Source: Liopterus haemorrhoidalis (taxonomy: Eukaryota > Arthropoda > Insecta > Coleoptera > Dytiscidae). From it: a DNA stretch of 64,000 nt. The position numbers and the translations under genes were made by a program. Below are positions 44,166 to 54,724 of this stretch, in pieces (position 1 is the first letter of the stretch; the number at the start of each line of letters is the position of its first letter). The stretch is taken from NCBI GenBank assembly GCA_963971575.1, contig OZ020615.1, positions 60,025,379 to 60,089,378 on the forward strand. The letters are read 5' to 3'. Under the pieces are notes generated by a model that was not told the origin of the DNA, searched no databases, and worked only from the letters and a program-made list of their open reading frames with translations.

Positions 44166-44940
44166 GTGTTTTAATAAATATATTTGTAAACAAAAGTTAT
44201 TTTTATGGCGTATTTGGGATATAAGCAAGGCTATTTTGAAACGAAATAATAATTTTAAATGATTTTTCACACAATGAATATAATATTGCCACATGTATCT
44301 CATTTTACGAAATTTTGGATAAGTCTTTTTGAAAAGTCACTCCTCAAATGTTATCGAGCAAATATATATTTTTATTAAATTTGTAAATATTATTCTTGTG
44401 GAGTACACAAAAAAAAATTCTCATATAAGAAATATACCTGAAATAATTTTTAACTTCTCGTTTTTGATCCGTCTCTGTCTAGTAGCAAGTATGAATTATG
44501 TATGGTGTTTCCGCATCTGACGGCCTTTGGACGAGTGGAGTGAACGTTTCTTTTTGCCGAGAATGCATTTCAAAACAACAGTCACGAATAGAGGATTAGT
44601 CTCTCTGACATATTGATTTTATACTTATGGTAGAAGGCTACTGAAATTTAGATGTTGGAAATACAAACTACAGAAATAATAGCTATACAAGTGATACTTA
44701 AACCAGAATACATTTATGGGGTTTAAACATTAAAAGGAATTTCAACCGCAGATCAAAACAGGAAACATAAGAATTAAGTTTTAAAAAAATGATTTTTTTC
44801 TATAAAAACTTATGCCACTCCTACGCAGCGCGCACCCAAATTTTTTTCTTGGGGGGAGGATTGAGTATCTAAAACACTTTCTTAGGAGGGCACAAAAGAC
44901 AAAATTTGGCTTAGGGGAGTCACGTTCAATTACAAGTAGG
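44166..44940. other. A+T-rich stretch without recognisable features
   Basis: A GC-richer patch at 44815-44935 ('cttaggagggcacaaaagac') is unassigned. Confidence 0.4.
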
Positions 44941-45043
44941 GATGAAACGATGTTCTCAATATTAATATGGAATCGATACTTTTCTTTCGATACTACCATT
45001 TTAGTACTCGATACTTTTTATATCGATGTTTTAATGTAATAAG
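44941..45043. mobile_element. Possible hAT terminus with TCGATACT repeats
   Basis: 'gggatgaaacgatg' followed by repeated (A/T)TCGATACT resembles a hAT 5' end with subterminal repeats. The CAGAGCC miniature 45044-45331 is inserted in it. The other end was not found. Confidence 0.35.
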
Positions 45044-45331
45044 CAGAGCCGCAGTAAGGGGGGGAGGGGCCACGGCCCCTAGCGCACTAAGGAAAAGGAC
45101 GCCACATTGCGAAGGCGACGACTTTTGCTCATCATTTGGATTTTGGGAGGTGTGGACCTTTTTTTTGCTCATCACTTGGATTTTAGGAGGTGAGGACCTT
45201 TTTTTTGCTCATCACTTCTTAGATTTTAGGAGGTGAGAACCTTATTTTTGCTCTTATCACTTACATTTATTTGCCAAGGGCGCCAAAACACGGTTTTGTC
45301 CCTAGCACAAGTTTTCCTTACTGCGGCTCTG
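45044..45331. mobile_element. hAT miniature, CAGAGCC family, intact copy (288 bp)
   Basis: The 16-bp perfect terminal repeats are CAGAGCCGCAGTAAGG and CCTTACTGCGGCTCTG. Flanks GTAATAAG and ATAATAAG match at 7 of 8. The interior has a second inverted layer ('cccctagcgcacta'/'cctagcacaag', 'ggacgcc'/'ggcgcc') around four 40-bp minisatellite units (45127-45260). Non-coding. Confidence 0.9.
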
Positions 45332-46187
45332 ATAATAAGAGCTATAGAGCTAATAGCTAATGGTAATCGTCTGCCTCTCTTGTTCTGTATGATATTAATA
45401 TATTTGTTCTTTTTTTAAATAAATAGTTTCTTAATTTATATTATTGAAATTGATTTCTTTTAACGTAGATAAATAGCACTGTGTTATATTCAAAAATGTT
45501 TGTTATTTGAAAATCAATATTTTCTCACTTTTACAAAGGAATATTTGAAAGTTAAAATAGAAAATGCTTCAGAAGTTAACACAGGCAGCGAGTATAAAAA
45601 TTCAAATCAAAAAATAATTTAAATATTTGGCATTCGTTTTGGCTCCAAGTGCATAATAAGTGTGATTTAGACATGTCGCAATATTTGTTATAGAGTAGAA
45701 AAAAATTAAATTAATGAAAAATAATATTAATAATTAATTTTAATATAGAAGTATTGCAAATAGAAAACATGGAACTCTTACAAATATTGCTAAATGATTC
45801 AGATTCCTCGTCATAAAGAGCATAACTTTTTCTCTTGGAAATTTAAAAATTTTAATAAACCAGCAATTAGTAACTGTTCAAAAATTCTGTTTAACTTCTA
45901 TTTACTGTCTCTAGCTTAACGATGATTCATCAGATTGGGACTATATATTCGTAAATCGAAATTCCGTATATCGTATTCATAATCTTTGGCGTAACAACCC
46001 GAAGTGAGCATAGTCCTCCTGTTACTAGATTTCAAGACTATATTTTCATTCTGTATACATTTAGAAGTAATATGGTCAGTATTACGTCAATTTTTTAGAA
46101 TACACAGAAAGGCACCACAGTTTATAGCCGATTGCGAATGGCTAAGAATCTGTAATTTGACAAAATTCTATTTCCTATTTTTCTAGT
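45332..46187. other. A+T-rich stretch without recognisable features
   Basis: Nothing assigned. Confidence 0.4.
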
Positions 46188-46640
46188 GAAAGCGATCCAA
46201 AGATCGCAAAAAGAGTTCCCTTGGCGAGAAGGCAATGGCTATGGTTTTCTGGGATTCGTATAATCTTGATCGACTATCTGGAAAAGGGAAATGCAGCTTT
46301 AATGGACTGATTACAATGCTGAATTGATGAAAAATCGGCCCCATTTAGCGATGAAAAAAGTTCTGTTTCATGACAATGCATTAGCTCACTCTTCAGCAAT
46401 TGCAATGGCCAAATTGGTCGAATTACACTACTAATTGCTCCTTCGTCCATCCTATTCTTCAGATTTGCCCCCGGGCCATTTTTATCTCTTTCCTAACATG
46501 AAGAAATTGCTTGCTGGTAAAAGATTTGAACCTCTATTTTGTAGAGTTTGGGAAATCGTACTCTTTAGAAGACTTAAAGAAGTTGAAATATCATTGGGCA
46601 AAAAGTGTCGAAGTAAAAGGAAGCGATATTGAAAAATTAG
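46188..46640 (+). pseudogene. mariner transposase, C-terminal half
   Basis: Read across frames: ESDPKIAKRVPLA, MAMVFWDS, LIDYLEKGN (shifted), RPHLAMKKVLFHDNALAHSS, LLLRPSYSSDLPPGHFYLFP, and FGKSYSLEDLKKLKYHWAKS. This order is the catalytic domain of mariner. The second Asp (FHDN) and third Asp (SSDL) of the D,D34D triad are recognisable; the first lies in the missing 5' part. Several frameshifts and a stop make it inactive. It is a different mariner subfamily from the 60.5/62.2 kb copies. Confidence 0.88.
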
Positions 46641-47399
46641 TCGCATCTTGGAAAAAAAATCTTTCATTTCGAAGTCACTGTCTCATGTTTGTAAGGTCTT
46701 TCTTATCTTTGTAAGCCATCAAATGCATTATCTATTCGATGAGTGGAAAAATTATATCAGATATCAGTCAATTTTCAACAGGTCCTTCACAAATATTACA
46801 CATATTGAATATACCCTAAAATAATTAACATTAAGGAGCATTTTCTTATTTAATTGGTTAGTTATCGTATTGAAAATTCATAGATACGAGGTAAACAAAG
46901 TTCTTGTATTTGTAGAAACGGAAACGGCAGAATTATTATTATCGATTTTTCATTAACATGGTCGAAATGAATTTGAAAACGTGTCATGTAAAGTTTGAAT
47001 ATGCATTGATGTAGAATGCTACTAGTAACTAGCGACGAGTATGAGAAGACAGGACTTGAAAGTTTTGTACGACATGGTCAATAAATTCCCGGGAGACACA
47101 TAAAACCTAATATAATCCAACGTGCCATGTTCTAAATACAGAAATAATACAGAAATCAATGGATCCATCGCGTACATGAACATTGTCCAAACATCGGCTC
47201 TATCTACACCAGGAGTTCTAAACCAGGAGGGAATTCCCCCAAGGAGGAATTTTAAGATTTTAGTAGAGGGATGAGGGTGTGTACTGATTTCAGTAGCTAT
47301 TGATTCCTTAAGAACTCTCATGAGCATGCACTTTAAAATTAGAAGAGAATGGGCTAAATTCATAAGTGTCAATGTTTGAGAAACTGTCATTAATTCTTT
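46641..47399. other. Unassigned; possible hAT terminus at 47209
   Basis: CAGGAGTTCTAAACC at 47209 followed by 'aggagggaattcccccaagg' looks like a hAT end. A 122-codon minus-strand frame (47022-47390) spans it and is not recognised; I regard that frame as chance. Confidence 0.35.
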
Positions 47400-47969
47400 G
47401 TTATTATTATTATTATTATTATTTGTTTTGAAACAGGCGACTACAAGCCGATAATGTTTTAGATCGGAATACAGTATACATAAATATAAGTGTACAGAAT
47501 ATACATACAGTGGGATTGAAAGTAATATTTACATATATATAAAATAAAACAATTATAAAACATATAAAACCTTTGTTACATATACATATTGATGAACCTA
47601 TTTGTGTTGGGGTAACTTATCCAAGTGGTTTTTAAACGCCTTTGTGTTATTGCATGAAACACCAGACGGGTAAACTGTTCCATACGTCAACCACACGGTT
47701 GCATAAAAAATGCTGCCTGCAAGACTTTTTAAATTTATCCTTTTTTAATTTATATGAATGACCTTTGAGTTTTATTTAAGTTAAATAAGAATGGCATATC
47801 AACCGAATATGTACCTTTTAAAATTTTGAAAGTCTCGATGAGGTCGCCACGCTCTCGCCTTTTTCGTAAGGTGGTTAACTTTAACTTGCTTAATCTATCT
47901 GCGTATGATAAGTTCCGAAGTGCAGTAGACAACCGAGTGGCACGTCTCTGAATTTTTTTCCATTTGTTT
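47400..47969 (-). pseudogene. CR1/Jockey-type LINE 3' end with (AAT)n tail
   Basis: From 47969 down the minus strand: RRATRLSTALRNLSYADRL, then LTTLRKRRERGDLIETFKIL. After a frame change come KKDKFKKSCRQHFLCNRVVD and VWNSLP, then AFKNHLDKLP. 'R.LSYE.RL..L.L.TL..RR.RGD.I..FKI' and '..NRVV..WNSLP..V..A.....FK..LD' are the C-terminal signatures of CR1/Jockey-group LINE RTs. The 3' sequence ends in an (AAT)n tract at 47401-47421, the expected simple-repeat tail. It is 5'-truncated. Confidence 0.85.
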
Positions 47970-48244
47970 CTGGTGATGATGATGAGCTTCCAGAATTTGC
48001 TAAAATATATTTTTTCTGAACTCAGGGATGTGGAGTTAGATTTAATGCGAAATCCATTTGAGAAACTGTTATTAGTTATTGGTTACTAAATTAGAAAAGT
48101 ATGGCCGATTAGTTCTTTGTTTCTGGTGATGATGGGCGCTTGTAGAACTGGCAAAAATGTAATTTTTAAACTCAGTGATTTGGAGTTGGTTTTAGTGTGA
48201 AACCCATTCAAATTACCAGTTGAAGAAGTTTCTAATAATTGTTA

Positions 48245-48445
48245 AGATGAAATTTTGAAAATGGAGATTCGGAAGCAATGCGAAATCACAGAATTTTGGA
48301 CCTTGATGTGCGATTTCTATCCAAAATTGGCAGAAAGAGCTATTTATGGATTGATTTATTTTGTGTTTACATATCTTTGTGAGACAGAATTTTCGACTTT
48401 GTTGTAAATTAAAACGAAGCAGATTGGTCGTTAGAAATGACATGT
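48245..48445 (+). pseudogene. hAT transposase C-terminus
   Basis: A frame reads EITEFWTLMCDFYPKLAERA, then GLIYFVFTYLCETEFSTLL. 'FW......YP.L...A...L..F.STYLCE..FS.L' is the dimerisation region of BED-finger hAT transposases. A stop follows; 'IKTKQIGRLE' continues. It is a third, distinct hAT lineage from those at 30838 and 53646. Confidence 0.7.
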
Positions 48446-48474
48446 TGTGCCCCTTCAAGAACTACGCGTATACA

Positions 48475-49080
48475 AGAATTATCGAAAAAAAAAATTGATC
48501 TCATTGATTGTAATTCTTCTTCTTCTTTTGACACTATCAGTCATGTTGACTTTTGGCCTCACTCACATAAGTCCTCCATCTTATTTTGTTAATTGGCAGA
48601 TCCATGTGCCCTGTTTACTGATACTTTTTTTTACGATTTTCGGTTAGCTGATCTCTCCATCACTTGCGAGCAGAGCCCTTGGGCCCCGACTTCAGAAGTG
48701 CCCCGCAAAACCCCAACTTTCCATTAATGACACCAAGTTTTGTTTCATATGTATAATTTTAATTACTTACAAGTTTACAATCGGCGGTAAAACCGGAGAG
48801 TATGTTTATATTCGCTTATTTATTTAAAAATATGGTTAACATGTATTTTCCCTGTCTCTCTCTTTTTTAAGGGGCCCAATATTGTCTCGTGCACCCGGGG
48901 CCTCAACCAGCCTTAATCTACCTCTTCTTGCGAGGTCTTCCAACTGGTCGACAGGTAATTCATTCCCACATCTTCCTAACCATTCTGTCTTCCCTCATCC
49001 TCATCACGTGTCCTATCCACTGTAATCATCTACCTCTCAGTAATTGTGTGATAATTTTATAACTTTTAGTTCCTAGCTAA
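48475..49080. mobile_element. LINE-like fragment with GC-cored miniature insertion
   Basis: 48520-48660 and 48925-49040 look like two halves of one antisense LINE tail ('catcacgtgtcctatccact' recurs at 32.17 kb). They are split by a GC-cored insert from about 48670 ('cagagcccttgggccccgac') to about 48920 ('ggggcctcaaccagcctta'). The insert's ends resemble hAT miniatures, but no target duplication could be fixed. Confidence 0.4.
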
Positions 49081-49186
49081 TTTCTTTTTGAACATTGAGG
49101 TAGTCGTCGATCCATAAGATTGCGAACCTCTAAGTCTTCTACAGACTCCTAAGGCTCCTTGAACCACAGTTTACGAATCACTGTTC
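49081..49186. mobile_element. hAT right terminus
   Basis: 'aaccacagtttacgaatcac' plus TG, in reverse CAGTGATTCGTAAACTGTGG, is a standard hAT end. Its left partner was not identified. Confidence 0.45.
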
Positions 49187-49324
49187 TATTTATTAACTAA
49201 GGAGTCGCGAGATATCTAATATGCATTTTTTTTTTGCTCTCATGCGATTGGTGTTTCGTAAAGATTGAAAAAAACTATTGTAGTGCAAAAAACTTTATGG
49301 TATTAATATGCTAAAGTTTTATTC

Positions 49325-49502
49325 ATGAATTAAATATATATCTATATCTATATATATATATATAAATAAAAAAAAGATTTTCAATATTAAATGCATGTTA
49401 TATGGAGTGCACCTTTTGAAACAGACAGTCTTGGAAATGGAGGATTTGCATTATTATATATATTGAAAGGGTTGTATGGGGTAAAAAGGTTGAGAACCAC
49501 TG
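49325..49502. mobile_element. hAT right terminus with AT microsatellite
   Basis: 'aaaaaggttgagaaccactg' ending near 49502 reverses to CAGTGGTTCTCAACCTTTTT, a common hAT terminus. An AT/TATC microsatellite lies at 49336-49364. The left end was not found. Confidence 0.45.
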
Positions 49503-49589
49503 ACCTACCCACTAATGCATACATCGGGAAGCCGTTGTAAACATACCATACACACAGACAGACACAGAAACAAACATACACGACATTGC

Positions 49590-50150
49590 ACGGCGTTTCG
49601 TGCGATGACGTTACCAGTTACTCTGGAAACAGAAGCCGCGATCATATCCATCCCGTCATTAATTACAGAACTGAACCAAGGGGACCATAAATAAAATTCG
49701 ACGTTCCATTTGGCAACGTCGCAGCAACTGTCGAGGTGAGGATGGAGGGTGAGGGACGAATGTGACGCGATGATGGAACGAGCCTCGGAGAAAAATGATC
49801 ACGTCAGTTGGAGCAAGAAGGACAGAAATATCCGGTGAGTGAGATGGAAATAGGGGTTAGCTGTACGCTTTGCAACCCTTGATGGATTATATTTTACTGG
49901 GTGGGGCGATGACGACGGCAATGCCACACGTTACCCCCCTCCCAGGGTTAGGGGGTGTGAGGGACGCGCCTTCGACTGTGTGGAGACGGCGAAGAGATTC
50001 CAATTTGAATTCTTATGATTGAAACTGTGATTGCGTTATCTTTGGCCAGTGGTTCGGACGATGGAATGTTTGGGGTGACACTATGAGAGATGGACAGTAT
50101 GTGTCGCCCTCTAATCGCGCCCCCAATGTTCTGTTCTCCCTAGACTTAGA
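49590..50150. other. Less A+T-rich, apparently single-copy stretch
   Basis: The sequence is clearly richer in G+C and CpG than its surroundings ('gaggtgaggatggagggtga', 'gcgatgacgacggcaatgcc'), and no part recurs in the window. 'atatccggtgagtgag' at 49830-49844 could be a splice donor. There is no long open frame or recognisable protein. It is a candidate host promoter, untranslated exon or conserved element; unproven. Confidence 0.3.
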
Positions 50151-50236
50151 TTGCTAAATAGTTTTCTTTTGTTTGATTCACTATTTCCATAATGAGGGAC
50201 GATTTAATAAAGTTGCAAAAGGCAATGTTACTTCAA

Positions 50237-50489
50237 AATAAGGGCGGCTTTTATGTAAGGACAAATAGACAATGTTCCCCCCCAATAAAAATGTTCCTTT
50301 TATATTTGTAAATATTAAAAAACTTTATTTAATAATAATAACCCTTTAATTATAATTTCAAAGATATAAAGATGTTCAGATTTTTATTTTATTTTTAATT
50401 TAAATCTTTAAATACTAACACCCTGTTTCTTTTTATATGCTACGCTCAATTGTCCCCCCCCCCTTTACCTCCCGCAAGCGCCGCCACTG
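50237..50489. mobile_element. hAT-like GC-ended repeat
   Basis: The right end 'caagcgccgccactg' reverses to CAGTGGCGGCGCTTG, the CAGTGGCGGC type seen at 3542 and 7300. A possible left end 'agggcggctttta' lies near 50239. Poly-C runs flank the interior on both sides. No target duplication was confirmed. Confidence 0.4.
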
Positions 50490-50558
50490 TCTTTCTCATT
50501 ATCTTGCTATAAAGAAATAATGAAGTTAAATAAATAAAAATCTAGAGAAGTGATTATC

Positions 50559-50961
50559 TATACTCTATCTCAGAAAGACTGATAGTAATAAATCATTTTG
50601 TCAAGCAGCTACCAGTGGCGTGCACATTTTAAACACGTTAAAATTGGTTTTGTGTATTTCTATAATACTATTTACCATTTTATTAAACGCACGCCTGTGA
50701 CCATATTTATCATATCATTAAACACACCCTTGTGACCATATTTTTCCTCAAAATTATAGGGTCAAATTTTTATGATCTATTGTGTTTAACCCTAGTTCGT
50801 ATTCCCATATAATATGTGCGGTAAACTCGGTTGTTTTTAACAATATTTCGTTTCGAGCTATTCATATTTTGTCGCTATTGTTTTGCCGCTTCTGTATGAA
50901 AAAAAAATAACTTTTTATAAATAATAAATTTTATTACCATCAGTCTTTCTGAGAGACTATA
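50559..50961. mobile_element. TATAGTCT miniature element, copy 1
   Basis: Ends TATACTCTATCTCAGAAAGA and, in reverse, TATAGTCTCTCAGAAAGACT pair over about 30 bp. Inside lie an inner CAGTGGCGTGCACA (50623) and GCCGCTTCTG (50895), like hAT ends, plus a duplicated 'tgtgaccatatttatcat' segment. The copy at 56392-56787 is in the opposite orientation. A TA-type duplication is possible. Confidence 0.7.
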
Positions 50962-51449
50962 ACTCACCGTTTAAATCTTTATTTATTCAGATAGTGTTAT
51001 TTTTATGAAATATTACTTTTCAGTGTTTAAATTAACACTACTTTAACACTATTTATTTTCTAACTCTATAATTTAACCAGTATGTAAGTGTAAACTTTAC
51101 ACTAAATTTAACCTTAAATTGAGATAGAGTATAACATTTTAGCCGGGTTAATAGTAAACAAACAATTCACTTTATGTTAAACCAGATGTGTTAAATTTAT
51201 GGCGATGTTTATTGCCCTTATAAATCGGACATCTGGGATTTGGGCAATATTTTTAATATTTTTATATAGTATGTGTTGTAAGAAAGTACAGACTAAGCCT
51301 ATTAGTTTCAAAGAGACTGCCCTACAAATTGATGACAAAATACACTTTATGATAATACATTACAAGCCAATTTCTCGCGAAGTTCAACATGACATCAATC
51401 CAGATCCGGATCACTTTGGTCACTGCTCATAATCGCCCGATCAATCGTA
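50962..51449. other. Unassigned stretch
   Basis: A 77-codon plus frame at 51199-51432 begins with a hydrophobic segment but has no family match. I do not call it a gene. Confidence 0.35.
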
Positions 51450-51567
51450 TCCTTGAAACTCTGCAGTGAACCGTGAGCCGGCTCATTTCAATTTGGTGAA
51501 CCGTGTCACTTCAGTCAGTGTACTGAGCCGGCCCAGTGAGCCGGTTCGTTCATGAACCACCCATCTC
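51450..51567. mobile_element. hAT right terminus with GAGCCGG repeats
   Basis: Repeated 'gtgaaccg', 'gagccggctca' and 'gagccggttcg' end in 'catgaaccacccatctcta', which reverses to TAGAGATGGGTGGTTCATG. This is a well-known hAT terminus with subterminal repeats. The left end is absent. Confidence 0.55.
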
Positions 51568-51587
51568 TAATTTAGCACATGCGAATA

Positions 51588-51811
51588 GGCCGGGGGGGGG
51601 GGCTTAGGGGCATTTGCCCCCCCCCAGGATAGTTTACCTTATATAAAATATAATTTAGGTTGTTAGAAGTTTTCTTCACCTCCGGTGAAGAATATTTATA
51701 ACTTTACCGGACTTTTATTATTTAATATACTACAAAAGACCTAGAACGCTGACCAATTTAGATTATTTTGTTATTTTTGCCCCCCTCCCCAATCCTGGCC
51801 ACCTCCCTGGG
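51588..51811. repeat. G-run/C-run hairpin and GC-edged repeat
   Basis: A 13-G run (51591-51603) and an approximately 9-C run (51618-51627) flank 'cttaggggcatttg' and can pair. A further CCCCCTCCCC stretch at 51781 and 'ggccacctccctgg' suggest a hAT-like miniature, with ends not resolved. Confidence 0.5.
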
Positions 51812-51957
51812 TAGACAAACAGACATGAGAGAAGGTATAAAAGTTTCATCGTTATAATTACGAAATCCTAAGAAACACAAGAATTTCTGATGCAAAATTG
51901 CATAAACAAATTTTGTGTGGCTCGTACTGTATCATAGCCATTAATACCTTTTATATA

Positions 51958-52535
51958 CAGACGATTCCGCTTAATTGGGCCACCGCTTAATTGGGGCAGC
52001 CGCTTATTTGAGCCAAATCTCAAAGAACAGAAACCAAACCAAGGAACCAACAGTAAATTTACATGTTTAATTGGGACAACATTCCGCTTAATTGGGACAG
52101 TAAATTTAAGATCACAGTACATATTATGTTACACATATTCTCAAGAAAAAATATGTACAAAGAATTTAATATTACAGCGTTATTTTATGCAGGAAGGAAA
52201 TAAAGGGAGCCGCACTGAATACCTGTGCTGATTTTGTAGAAGTGAAATGTTACAAAAACAAAAGACAGACTACACTTGACGCATTTTTGCATTGAATTAA
52301 ATTGTATGTACCTATTTATTATTTTATTTTGGAATTTATTATTATTTTTTCTTAAAAGTTTATATTTTTTGGTTATATGTAATTTATAGTTTTGTCCAAG
52401 AGTTTATTAAATAAAATTATTGAAAGAAAAATATGCATTGTTTAATTTTATGTGAAATTCGCTTAATTGGGGCAGCCGCTTAACTGGGCCAAAATGCCTA
52501 AGTCCCGATGTGTCCCAATTAAGCGGAATCGACTG
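51958..52535 (+). mobile_element. pogo/Tigger-like element, copy 2 (578 bp)
   Basis: It has the same ends as 39760-40339 (CAGACGATTCCGCTTAATTG; reverse CAGTCGATTCCGCTTAATTG), with TA on both sides. Inside, at about 52254-52290, a frame ends KRQTTLDAFLH before a stop, the C-terminal signature of Tigger/pogo transposase. It is nearly the same length as copy 1 and highly similar, so both derive from one deleted progenitor that was itself mobilised. Confidence 0.88.
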
Positions 52536-53149
52536 TATTTGCAAATTAGACTCTACAATTGACTAGTTTTGAGACAATTAAATTTTCGTAATTTTTTTTT
52601 TTGTTTCTGTTATCTAACAATGTAATCTGTAATCACCAATACTGCGGCATTTGCATTATTTATTTATAAAATAATTATTTATTAGAATCGGAAAATCATA
52701 ATGATATTAAAACAAAACACTGGTTTTATTCAATATAAAGCAAAAGAAAACAAATTTAATAATCCTGGAAAAACATAATTTGACCACTTTAGAAAATTGG
52801 ACAGTTGACCATTTAAATCAAAAGTAACTTAAATTGAAATATGATGCAATTTTAATGCAGTAGTCTATTTTTGATCGTTGTGTTCAATGACCATAATTTT
52901 ATTATAAAAAATTAGATACGTTTAAAGTTCTTCGGTTATTTAGAAAATGGTTTGTACATAAAGTGAAAATCGATTACCTATTACGAGGGGGCATGGCCTT
53001 AAATATATTGTTATATTTACTGGGGTAGTTTCTGGGTATAATTTACATGTTTTTATTAAAATATGACACATTACTACGTATTTATGTAGTAAGGTGGTAG
53101 AATAAAATAAATATTTTATATAAGTAAAATTGGAAGATATCAGACACGC
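52536..53149. other. A+T-rich stretch without recognisable features
   Basis: Nothing assigned. Confidence 0.4.
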
Positions 53150-53600
53150 ATCCATTAATTTTTTGGAGGGTGGGGGGGCTCAGAAGAAAAAATTGTCTTT
53201 AAAAGATAGGTGTCGGGAAATCACTCGACAACAAACACTGCCCAAAAGCACTTTATTTTCCAAAATGTTGGCGTAATAAAAGTTTTCATTTTTGAAATAA
53301 AAGAGTTGATTTAAAAAAACGGACCTCGCTTTTATGAAAAAGTGAAAACCTAAAAAAAACGGTCCTCACTTTTAAAATACAAGTGATGATCTAAAAAAAA
53401 ACGATCCTCGCTTTTAAAATATAAGTGACGGTCTAAAAAAAGTCTTCACTTCTGAAATTCAAGTGATGATCTAAAAAAAACGGTCCTCGGTTCTAAAAAT
53501 CAAGTTTATTCCTTAAAAACATTAAAACCCCGTGATTTTTGAGTTCTTTGGGGAGGGGGCTTATGTTTGTGAGCCCCCCCTAGGTGCACGCCTAGAGGAT
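53150..53600. mobile_element. G-run-edged repeat carrying the 40-bp minisatellite
   Basis: The left edge 'ggagggtgggggggctcag' and right edge 'gagcccccccctaggtgcac' are roughly inverted. Between them lie five 40-bp units (53321-53510). The layout parallels the CAGAGCC hAT miniatures but in reverse orientation and with different ends. Superfamily not established. Confidence 0.55.
53321..53510. repeat. 40-bp minisatellite, five units (reverse orientation)
   Basis: Units start (g)gtcctcact/gatcctcgct at 53321, 53361, 53403, 53442 and 53482, with spacings of 39-42 bp. Each reads 'cctcacttttaaaatacaag', then 'tgatgatctaaaaaaaacg'. The reverse complement matches the units at 5.04, 34.05/34.99 and 45.13 kb. 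Confidence 0.88.
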
Positions 53601-53645
53601 ATATCTGTTTTTTTCGTCCTCATTCCGTTCCTACATCTTTTAGAT

Positions 53646-54463
53646 CAGGGGTCAGCAACGCGGTGCCCGCGAAGCAATTTCTAAGTGCCCGCCTATAAAT
53701 AAATATAATTTAATATTCATTAAATTTTATGGTAAAACTAAAACTATTCCCAATATAGACCCAATATGAAAGAAAGCAATAATAAAAATGGTAATAGAAA
53801 ATTATTGCGATGGAAATGCTACCACCCATCAATTTGGCAAACATTTTGATACATTATTGGAAGAATTTAATACCAGACTTCTACGAATTGGAGGCATTTT
53901 TAACATTTTTTATTAGTCCTTTTTCTGAAAGAGAGGATTATGTGACTAATAAAATCGCAACATATTTCGGTATTTCCAATAAGGAGGACTTAGAATTGGA
54001 AATTATAAATATAACAAATGACATTGAATTAAAATCACATCGTAACGAAGAAAAATTCTGGAACTTGGTGAATGGGAATAGCTACCCATTGTTGAGAAAA
54101 TGTGCTCTAAAATTGAATCTCTCTGCGCGTCGACATATGCTTGTGAATGTATGTTTTCTAATATGAAATACTTCAAATCAAAATACCGAACAGGCCTCAC
54201 TGACGCTCATTTGGACCAATGCCTGAGAACTGGAAATTCTACTTATGTCCCACATTACAACGAATTGGCCTCGAATTTTTATTGTCAAATATCGCATTAA
54301 TTATCACTTTGATATTATGTATTTTTTTTATGAAAATTAAAATTTTAAATTGCATTAATATTTTTATGTTTAAATTTTAACCCCCCCCCTTGTCTCCTGG
54401 TGCCCGCCGAACTCCCGCATTTCTGAAATATGACCACTTAGTAAAAAAGGTTGCCGCCCCCTG
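53646..54463 (+). mobile_element. hAT element with perfect 8-bp duplication (818 bp)
   Basis: The left end CAGGGGTCAGCAACG pairs with the right end, which reverses to CAGGGGGCGGCAACC. TTTTAGAT is duplicated exactly at 53638-53645 and 54464-54471. The interior encodes the C-terminal part of a hAT transposase only. It is an internal-deletion derivative, and the intact duplication suggests a relatively young insertion. Confidence 0.93.
53810..54300 (+). pseudogene. hAT transposase C-terminal third, frameshifted
   Basis: The first frame (53810-54130) ends in EEKFWNLVNGNSYPLLRKCA. A frameshift near 54125 leads to STYACECMFSNMKYFKSK and TGLTDAHLDQCLRTGNSTY, ending at the stop at 54300. 'FW.LV....P.LR..AL...', then 'STY.CE..FS.M...K.KYR..LTD.HL...LR' is the dimerisation domain of GTF2IRD2/Charlie-type hAT transposases. 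The BED finger and the first catalytic residues are missing. Confidence 0.9.
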
Positions 54464-54624
54464 TTTTAGATTATTATTAGAGGATATCTCATAAAATAAT
54501 CAACTCTATCTGTCTATCTGCTTGTCTAAAATTCACCCAAAAGCTTCTGGTATATTTGTGGTTAATCCTGCAGGAAGAACTCCATTCTATACAGATATTT
54601 ACATTTCAGAGTCCCTGTTATTTT

Positions 54625-54714
54625 TATATACAATTACATCTTACAAACTAAACTTATCTAAATCTAATTTTAAGCATAAAATTAGATTTAGATAAGTTTA
54701 GTTTGTAAGATGTA

Positions 54715-54724
<10 letters not shown>
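54625..54724. repeat. Perfect 48-bp palindrome next to (TA)n
   Basis: The left arm 54625-54672 and right arm 54677-54724 are exact reverse complements with loop AGCA. The arm core reads ACTTATCTAAATCTAATTTT. The right arm runs straight into a (TA)n tract. No mismatch was seen. Confidence 0.95.

Noticed and set aside
47022..47390. 122-codon minus-strand open frame
   Set aside because: No recognisable motif; it spans a hAT-like terminus and lies in mixed repeat sequence. I consider it a chance frame.
51199..51432. 77-codon frame with a hydrophobic N-terminus as a secreted protein
   Set aside because: No family match, no supporting neighbours, and the composition is consistent with A+T-rich background.
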